From Paraburkholderia solisilvae (lineage in GTDB: Bacteria > Pseudomonadota > Gammaproteobacteria > Burkholderiales > Burkholderiaceae): 64,000 nt of DNA. How positions within the stretch are numbered: the first letter of the stretch is position 1; each line of letters begins with the position of its first letter. Location of the stretch: positions 1 through 64,000 of the forward strand of contig NZ_CADIKF010000017.1 of assembly GCF_902859875.1 (NCBI RefSeq). The letters run 5' to 3'. The notes under the pieces are model-generated. The model ran no database searches, had not been told where the DNA came from, and worked only from the letters and a program-made list of their open reading frames with translations. The position numbers were made by a program, and so were the translations under genes. Positions 58,508-64,000 of this stretch are shown here, piece after piece.

Positions 58508-59608
58508 TCAACATTTGCCTTCCTCCCGCGCGCCTTTGGTGAAGAATTCGTACACCGACCCATCGTCATCGCGCACCACCTCGGCGACACATTCGGAGAT
58601 GCGCGTCAGCTTGCCGATGCGCAGATGCGAACCCGCGAAGTACATGCCGCCCTGCTGATCGACGAGCCACGCGCCGTGCGTCGATCGCATCAGGTTCATG
58701 CCGATCGATTCCAGCGGGACGCGCACCGCGCCGCTGTTCGCCGGATGCCCGGTGAACGTCAATCCGGCGAGGCCGTCGATCTCCGCGCGCGCGAGGCGCG
58801 CCACGCGCGCGTAGTCCCACGACTCGGGCAACAGATAGCCGTCGGCAGGGGGCGGTGTAATCGCAAACGCACCGGGCTGCGTGGGCTGCACTTGCGCGGC
58901 GCGGTAGTACTTGTCGAGAAACGCGCGCAACTGCTCCTGCAACTGATCGACCACGATCACTTTCAGCACCGGGCTGCGTGCCGTGCTGCGCGCGGCGACG
59001 GCCAGCGCGGAGAGATCCGCGTAGCTCTGCACGTACCCCTCGTACACCGGCACGCCGGCTCTCTCGTCGACATGCATGCGCACGAAACGAAACGCCGGAT
59101 TGCCGGTATCGCGTGTTGCCTTCGTGGCGAGAAGCGGCGATGCGAGGTGCCAGCCGGCGCCCGCGATCAGCGCCAGCACGAGCGCCGCCAGGCCGGCCTT
59201 CGCAGGCCCGGGCGTCAGCGCGCTGCGCCTTGCGGCATAGGCCAACGGCGCGTGTGCGAGGAGCCACGCGAGTTCGGCCTTGCGCACCGCGCGCGGCGTC
59301 AGCGCATCGCGTCCGCCATACTGCAAGGTGGCGACACCGAGCGCGAACGATCCGCCGTAACGCAACTCGGTGGACTTGCCGGCGCGCAGCGGACGGCCAA
59401 ACACGGTCACCCGATCCTGCAGCGCGGTGAGCGCCAGCTTCTCGCCGGCAACGCGAATCGTCGCGTGATGCGCGGCAACGCCTTCATCGATCAGCACGAG
59501 ATCGACGTCATCGCCGCTGCCGATCGACAGATCGTGACCCTCCGACAGTTGCACACTTGCGCCTACGTGAATTCCGCCTGTCACGACGATCAGTGCGGCG
59601 CTGCTCAT
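58508..59608 (-). CDS. sctD: type III secretion outer inner-membrane-ring protein SctD (YscD)
   Basis: This 366-residue bitopic protein has an N-terminal FHA-like cytoplasmic domain (about residues 1-100: VVTGGIHVGASVQLSEGHDLSIGSGDDVDLVLIDEGVAAHHATIRV), a transmembrane helix (around 137-160: AGLAALVLALIAGAGWHLASPLL), and a periplasmic part with ring-building repeats that contacts the secretin. An FHA domain at the N terminus is typical of YscD. The start overlaps the sctC stop by four bases. The gap of 183 bases to the needle-like gene holds no further gene. Confidence 0.9.
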   Translation of the reverse strand: MSSAALIVVTGGIHVGASVQLSEGHDLSIGSGDDVDLVLIDEGVAAHHATIRVAGEKLALTALQDRVTVFGRPLRAGKSTELRYGGSFALGVATLQYGGRDALTPRAVRKAELAWLLAHAPLAYAARRSALTPGPAKAGLAALVLALIAGAGWHLASPLLATKATRDTGNPAFRFVRMHVDERAGVPVYEGYVQSYADLSALAVAARSTARSPVLKVIVVDQLQEQLRAFLDKYYRAAQVQPTQPGAFAITPPPADGYLLPESWDYARVARLARAEIDGLAGLTFTGHPANSGAVRVPLESIGMNLMRSTHGAWLVDQQGGMYFAGSHLRIGKLTRISECVAEVVRDDDGSVYEFFTKGAREEGKC

Positions 59609-61455
59609 CGGTGCAGGTCCTGCATCGGCAGCGCGCCCGCGGCTGTGCCTTGCAGCATCGGCCGGTTCGACGCAGCCGCCGGCTGCGACAGCGACAGCAA
59701 CGCGCCGGTCACCGCGACATCCGCTGCCGGCGCGACAGGCTGCAGGCCGGTACGCACGGCAGCCGGTACCGGCTGCGCGGCCGCAACGTCGACGGGCGCG
59801 CCGCCGGTCATCCGCTTGAGCCGCGGCGTTATCAGAATGAGGCGCTCGAGACGCTGCGTACTGGTTCGCTTGCCGCTGAACAGGCCGCCGAGATACGGAA
59901 TGTCGCCGAGCACCGGCACCTGCGACTTCGACGTTTCGCTTCGTTCATATTCGTAGCCGCCGATCAGCAGGCTCTCGCCATCCGCGACGATCGCCTGCGT
60001 GACGATCGAATGGTTGTTGACGCGTGGAATACCGTCCACCGTTTGCGTCGAATCGAAGCCGCCGTCCTCGATCTGCACGTTCAGCAAAATATTCCGGCGC
60101 GGGTCGTCAGCGGACTCGACGGTCGGCGTGACCTTCAGCGTCAGCCCCGTGTCGACGTTGAACAGATCGACGTCCTGATTGCCCGCCACGCGTACGTACA
60201 TCGAGTTGCGCGACGACAGCACCGCTTCCGAGTTATTCAGCGTCAGCACCTGCGGACGCGACAGGATGCGCGCCTTGCCGCTTTCTTCGAGCGCGCGAAT
60301 CTGCGCAAACAGATAGTTCGCGGTGTTGCCGATCAGCGTGGTGAGGTTCACCCCTTGCAGCGCGCTTTGCACACCCGTTAGCGCAGTCTGCGCAGCGGAC
60401 GGCGGATACGCATTCACCATCGCATGCGCCGCGCCATCGCTGCCGAACGTTGCGCCGCCCCAGCGAATGCCGAGTTCACGCACCGCGTCGGTCGACACGT
60501 CGATCACGGCCGCGGTGATCTCGACGAGATCCTGCGGTTGATCGAGCATCGCAATCGCGCGCTCGTAGTTCGACATCATTTCAGGCACGTCGTACACGAC
60601 GACCGAATTGGTGCGCGCATCGGCCACGATATTGCGGCGCGCCGACATCACGTCGGGCACACTGGCAACATCCACCTGCGTTGCGCCCGGCTCAGGCGAC
60701 AGCATCTCGGCCGGCTGATCGCCGCTCGCGAGCCCGAGTCCGCGCAGGCTCGGCAACGGCGGCGGCCCGTTACGCGACGCGCGCACTTCTTTAGGTTGCG
60801 GCGGGTGTTGCGGACGCGACACGTAGGTATCGCCCATCAACTTGCGCAACAGCGACGCGACGCCGGGAATCGTATGCGTGCGGTTGCTGCTGGTGTAAGT
60901 GATGTCCTGTGCCTGCGCATAGCGCAAGCGAAACACGCGAATCTGCGTCTGATCGAACGGCGTGTCGATCGTCGCCTGCTGACGTGCCTTTTCGATTGCG
61001 TCGGCGATTGAATCGACGAAACGTGACGGCCCGGTGGCTTTAGCGGTCGTGTCCGAATAGCGCACCGGCAAATGCGGGTCGTCGAGATCGAGGCTGAGCA
61101 ACAGGCCGGCGACAGCCTCGCGCTTCATCGGCGCAAACGGGATCGTTCTGGTTCTGATGTCGGAACCGCCGGACACGTGCAAGGTTCTGCCGTCGAAATA
61201 CCATGCGAGGCCATAGGCCTCCGTCAGCTTTGCAAACACAGCGGCGGGCGGCTCGTCGAACGCGCCGTTCACCATGCCCTTGACGTTCTTCGCGATGTCG
61301 ACCGACAACCCGCCTGCGCTCGCCACATCTTTCAGCACATCGGCTAGCTGCGAGTTACGCGCGAAGTAATGCATCGGCGCGTTGCGCCATGGCGGCTCGC
61401 CCGCATGCGTCACGCACGCTTGCAACGTTACCCATGCAAACGCAAGACGACGCAT
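59605..61455 (-). CDS. sctC: type III secretion outer-membrane secretin SctC (HrcC/YscC)
   Basis: This 616-residue secretin has a Sec signal (MRRLAFAWVTLQACVTHAGE), N-terminal N0/N1 domains (HYFARNSQLADVLKDVASAGGLSVDIAKNVKG; VFRLRYAQAQDITYT) and a C-terminal secretin channel domain (VEITAAVIDVSTDAVRELGIRWGG, ILSRPQVLTLNNSEAVLSSRNSMYVRV, QIEDGGFDSTQTVDGIPRVNNHSIVTQAIVADGESLLIGGYEYERS, VPVLGDIPYLGGLFSGKRTSTQRLERLILITPRL). The Pro-rich region at about residues 200-300 is a linker. ATG 61455 was chosen because it starts the signal sequence; the longer frame begins at 61590. It is the first gene of the leftward operon. Confidence 0.94.
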   Translation of the reverse strand: MRRLAFAWVTLQACVTHAGEPPWRNAPMHYFARNSQLADVLKDVASAGGLSVDIAKNVKGMVNGAFDEPPAAVFAKLTEAYGLAWYFDGRTLHVSGGSDIRTRTIPFAPMKREAVAGLLLSLDLDDPHLPVRYSDTTAKATGPSRFVDSIADAIEKARQQATIDTPFDQTQIRVFRLRYAQAQDITYTSSNRTHTIPGVASLLRKLMGDTYVSRPQHPPQPKEVRASRNGPPPLPSLRGLGLASGDQPAEMLSPEPGATQVDVASVPDVMSARRNIVADARTNSVVVYDVPEMMSNYERAIAMLDQPQDLVEITAAVIDVSTDAVRELGIRWGGATFGSDGAAHAMVNAYPPSAAQTALTGVQSALQGVNLTTLIGNTANYLFAQIRALEESGKARILSRPQVLTLNNSEAVLSSRNSMYVRVAGNQDVDLFNVDTGLTLKVTPTVESADDPRRNILLNVQIEDGGFDSTQTVDGIPRVNNHSIVTQAIVADGESLLIGGYEYERSETSKSQVPVLGDIPYLGGLFSGKRTSTQRLERLILITPRLKRMTGGAPVDVAAAQPVPAAVRTGLQPVAPAADVAVTGALLSLSQPAAASNRPMLQGTAAGALPMQDLHR

Positions 61456-61789
61456 CGCGACGCCTGTCGAATAGCGCCGCCGATAACGACATCGACTCTC
61501 TTTGCCCGCGTTGCACCACGTCATGAACATCAAAGCTCCTCTGCCGGCGAGGCCGGCTACGTCATGACGGAACTTTAGTTGTGCGCGCATGCATCACGGT
61601 CATACAAATATATCACCGGAGTTTCGCGAACTGCGCGAGGATAGTCGACACACCCGGCAGGCAAATGTTTTTTAGTTTATTTGATCAATATGCCTAATCA
61701 TTTGTCTCCGGGCAGCGGATTGCAGAAAGTTCCACTTTGCATTTCAAACGATAACTTTGAGCAGCTTCGAAATTTCTGAGCAGGTTCAA
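61456..61789. other. divergent regulatory region between sctC and the RHH gene
   Basis: These 330 bases are distinctly AT-rich at 61,560-61,790 and must contain both promoters. No HrpII box (TTCG-N16-TTCG) was found here; pairs of TTCG-like sequences occur at wrong spacing. No gene is supported. Confidence 0.45.
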
Positions 61790-62119
61790 ATGCCCATTAC
61801 ACAGTATTGCAATTTCAGCGCAGACCTCGCACGGCCGCGACAGCGATCCGTGCGCGTCAATGGTCTTGCGACATGTCTAAGGCTTGAAGAGGTCTACTGG
61901 ACAATCATCGAAAAGCTGGCGCGCGAAGAATCTTTGACAGTCGGGAAACTGATTTCCCGCTGGGCACTGGAGATGGATCTCGCGCATGAGGACGTGTGGA
62001 ACTTCACCGGCTATGTGCGTGTGATCTGCGTGGTTCAGTTGATGAAACGTTCTGGTTCGATGCCCACCGATGGCGCGGCGAATTCAACCGGCCTCGCCAA
62101 TGCGCGCGACGTTCAATGA
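61790..62119 (+). CDS. ribbon-helix-helix domain protein in the type III cluster
   Basis: This 109-residue protein has a ribbon-helix-helix (RHH_4-like) domain at residues about 19-84 (RSVRVNGLATCLRLEEVYWTIIEKLAREESLTVGKLISRWA, VRVICVVQLM). RHH proteins bind DNA as dimers, so this is a candidate regulator of the divergent type III operon or of the downstream harpin-like gene. ATG at 61790 is preceded by a weak GAGCAGG; the frame is open to TTG 61757. Unlike AraC-type HrpB or NtrC-type HrpRS regulators, an RHH protein has not been a usual T3SS controller, as far as I know. Confidence 0.75.
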   Translation: MPITQYCNFSADLARPRQRSVRVNGLATCLRLEEVYWTIIEKLAREESLTVGKLISRWALEMDLAHEDVWNFTGYVRVICVVQLMKRSGSMPTDGAANSTGLANARDVQ

Positions 62120-62281
62120 GCCATCAGGCCGGCCGCTCGCGTCAGCTCGAAAGCGCGCTTAATCCGGCAATCAGGAGGTGTTGATGTAGAAAAAGAATCG
62201 TCATCTGATATTCGAGCCGTACAGGCCATTCGGAATCCGCTCTAACCGTATACAGAGCGATCATCAAAAGGACAAATCTTC

Positions 62282-62989
62282 ATGCAGGTTCAAACGACGT
62301 CGACTTCATTCTCTTCTTACAATCATGCCGGCTCGATGATGCCCGGTGCGGGCTTTGCATCGGGCAATCAGGCAGCGACCGCATTCAACCACGGCCGGCT
62401 GCAGGGCACGCTCGATGCGGCACAGGCACTCGGCGCCGGCGGCAACTACATGTCGTCCGGGGCGGGCTCGATGCTGGGTAATAACGCGCCGGCAGCATTC
62501 AACCAGGGGCGAGTGCAGGGCGCGCTCGATGCGGCCCAGGCGCTGGGTACCGGCGGCAATGCCATGTCGTCCGGCGCGGGTGCGACGCTGGGCAATACTG
62601 CACCGGCAGCATTTGACCAGGGGCGGATGCAGGGTACGCTCGACGCGGCCCAGGCACTGAGCGGCGGTCCGCGCATCTTTTCTCCGGACGACGCTTCAGC
62701 GGCTGGGGCCGCGGCCCAAGGTGCGGGAGGCGACGGCGGCGCGCAAGCGAGCGGCGGACAGGGTGCGGGAAGCGACGGCGGTGCGCAAGCGAGCGGTGGA
62801 CAGGGTAGCGGCGCAGGCGGCCAGCAGATCGATCCTTCGCAGATCATGCAGATGGTGATGGGCGCGATCATGCCGCTGCTGGGCATGCTGGGCGGCGCCG
62901 GTGGCGGTGGCGGTGGCGGTGGCGCGGGCGGTCTCGCATCGGGCCTCGCATCTGGCCTCCTTGGCGGTCAAGGCGGCGCATCGGCCTGA
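62282..62989 (+). CDS. harpin-like glycine-rich protein with 38-residue repeats
   Basis: This 235-residue protein has no Cys, is rich in Gly, Ala and Gln, and carries three tandem repeats of 38 residues starting at residues 34, 72 and 110 (pattern AF[ND]xGRxQGxLDAAQAL, the third partly shortened). The C-terminal half has Gly-rich linkers and a Met-rich hydrophobic segment (IMQMVMGAIMPLLGMLGG) followed by a poly-Gly tract. These are features of harpins, which are exported by type III systems and act in the plant apoplast or on membranes. It lies beside sctC and the RHH gene. Upstream, TTCG-N14-TTCG (62211-62232) is similar to a HrpII box but with a spacing two bases short. Confidence 0.75.
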   Translation: MQVQTTSTSFSSYNHAGSMMPGAGFASGNQAATAFNHGRLQGTLDAAQALGAGGNYMSSGAGSMLGNNAPAAFNQGRVQGALDAAQALGTGGNAMSSGAGATLGNTAPAAFDQGRMQGTLDAAQALSGGPRIFSPDDASAAGAAAQGAGGDGGAQASGGQGAGSDGGAQASGGQGSGAGGQQIDPSQIMQMVMGAIMPLLGMLGGAGGGGGGGGAGGLASGLASGLLGGQGGASA

Positions 62990-63119
62990 CGCTCCGAGGT
63001 TGCACCGGCTGCTGTCGCTCGCATCGGACGGACCTCTCGAGCGCGGCGACAGCGGTCTTCACGAATCGTATCAATCAACCGGTTGCCGGCCTTCGCCGGC
63101 AACTTCACATGCAACCGCG

Positions 63120-64000
63120 TTACGCGCCCGCCCCGACGTCCGATTTGTACACGTAGTTTTCCGAACCCGGATGCTTCTTCCGATACGCGTCGACCGCCTG
63201 ATCGCGCAATGCGTCGATCGCTTCGCTTTTTTTCTGCTCGGCCAGATGTTCAGGGAAACTGCTGAGACTGATGCCGACCAGCGATAACCCGATTGAAACG
63301 AGCGGCCCGACAACCGGAATGAACGACGCCATGCCGCCGACAAGTCCGACGACACTGCCGGCCAGCTTCCAGTTGTCCGCTTCGGTAGCTGAACCGTCCG
63401 CGATCTTCTTGACGTAATCGTCGATTCTCGCGCCCACATCGGCTGTGGCAAACGCCGTATTGAGCACGGCGGGACCGAGCTGAGCTTTCAGCGCAGGCGA
63501 GATCTTCAACCATTCGGGCAGATTCGCGCTGGGCTCGGAGATCGCGTTCTGGTACTTCAGGAAATTCTCCCGATACGCGGTTTTCATTTTCTCCAGCTTC
63601 GCGAGCCTTTCCTCTTTCGGCAGATTCTCGAGGCTCCCCATGCTTTTCGCCGCGTCGACCTGTTGCCGCATTCCCTCGAGATCCGGCGATGCGTCTTCGG
63701 TGAGCATCTCGAATCCTTGCGCGAGTTCCTCTTCGCGGCGGCGATAGGAAAGCAGCCGCGCGCCGAGTTTTTTTGCCGCATCTTCGTGCGACAAGCCGGC
63801 GACGTCAGGGTCGGTATATTTGCCGCTCTTCATTTGCTCGCGGACCTGCGTCATGTCCTTGTCGAGCTGCGTGAGGTCCGCCACCGATTGCGTCTTTCTC
63901 TGCGAAATATCCAGCTTCGCCGCCTGAGCGAGCTCCGCCGCCGTGTCGAGCCGTCCGTGCGCCTGCGCGGAAATTTCCGCAATTCTCGCAGGCTGGCTGG
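63120..64000 (-). CDS. putative type III-associated protein, 5' end beyond the window
   Basis: The frame runs without a stop to the right edge of the window, so the N terminus is missing. The visible part is helical and charged (long Lys/Glu/Gln-rich helices, with TQLDKDMTQVREQMKSGKYTDPDVAG), followed by a hydrophobic stretch that could be two membrane helices (63,261-63,365: LAGSVVGLVGGMASFIPVVGPLVSIGLSLVG) and a basic C terminus. The layout resembles translocator proteins or pore-forming toxins; no family is recognised. An internal GTG at 63884 can be read as a start but the frame is open beyond it. It reads leftward, ending in the downstream gap to the harpin-like gene. Confidence 0.65.
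   Translation of the reverse strand, partial: SQPARIAEISAQAHGRLDTAAELAQAAKLDISQRKTQSVADLTQLDKDMTQVREQMKSGKYTDPDVAGLSHEDAAKKLGARLLSYRRREEELAQGFEMLTEDASPDLEGMRQQVDAAKSMGSLENLPKEERLAKLEKMKTAYRENFLKYQNAISEPSANLPEWLKISPALKAQLGPAVLNTAFATADVGARIDDYVKKIADGSATEADNWKLAGSVVGLVGGMASFIPVVGPLVSIGLSLVGISLSSFPEHLAEQKKSEAIDALRDQAVDAYRKKHPGSENYVYKSDVGAGA

Overview
The window is GC-rich DNA with almost no spare space between genes, and it reads as a chromosome segment of a Burkholderiales bacterium (Burkholderia, Paraburkholderia or a close relative). This genus-level placement is inferred from the gene set: a PhaM-type polyhydroxyalkanoate granule protein, DUF3567, DUF1840 and DUF2917 proteins, a split cobalamin-dependent methionine synthase, a monofunctional biotin ligase joined to a type III pantothenate kinase, and a lipB-lipA-DUF493-carboxypeptidase neighbourhood. 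No rRNA, tRNA, CRISPR array or insertion sequence was seen.

Positions 1 to about 46,800 are mostly core genome: the end of comM, a TlpA thioredoxin, the dctA-dctB-dctD dicarboxylate uptake and sensing operon with a recognisable sigma-54 promoter, a glycerophosphodiesterase, lipoate synthesis (lipB, lipA), a DD-carboxypeptidase, an MlaE-type lipid ABC transporter operon, birA-coaX, rfaE2, phaM, small catabolic and regulatory genes, metH in two pieces, argS, a SPOR protein, dsbA and a peptide-binding protein. Two items interrupt this. At 3207-4868 there is a large repeat-containing protein that ends in an aspzincin metallopeptidase domain and has no signal peptide. At 10938-11746 there is a HicA-like toxin-type protein with a helix-turn-helix partner behind a palindromic promoter.

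Positions 46,972 to 64,000 are a non-flagellar type III secretion island. One leftward operon carries sctC, sctD, a small needle-like gene, sctI, J, K, L, Q, R, S, T, U, V, N and O, mostly joined by 4-base start/stop overlaps. Candidate secreted proteins flank it: a Ser/Asn-rich protein with a GDPH motif at 46,972, a glycine-rich harpin-like protein with 38-residue repeats at 62,282, and a partial protein with a hydrophobic helix pair at the right edge. A ribbon-helix-helix protein divergent from sctC may be the local regulator. sctU stops just before its cytoplasmic autocleavage domain, so the apparatus may be altered or decaying. sctP, the translocon and the gatekeeper are not in view.

The window is also rich in simple tandem repeats: a 12-bp unit after the TlpA gene, 7-bp units at two places, and 6-bp units inside the DUF3108 gene and after sctO.
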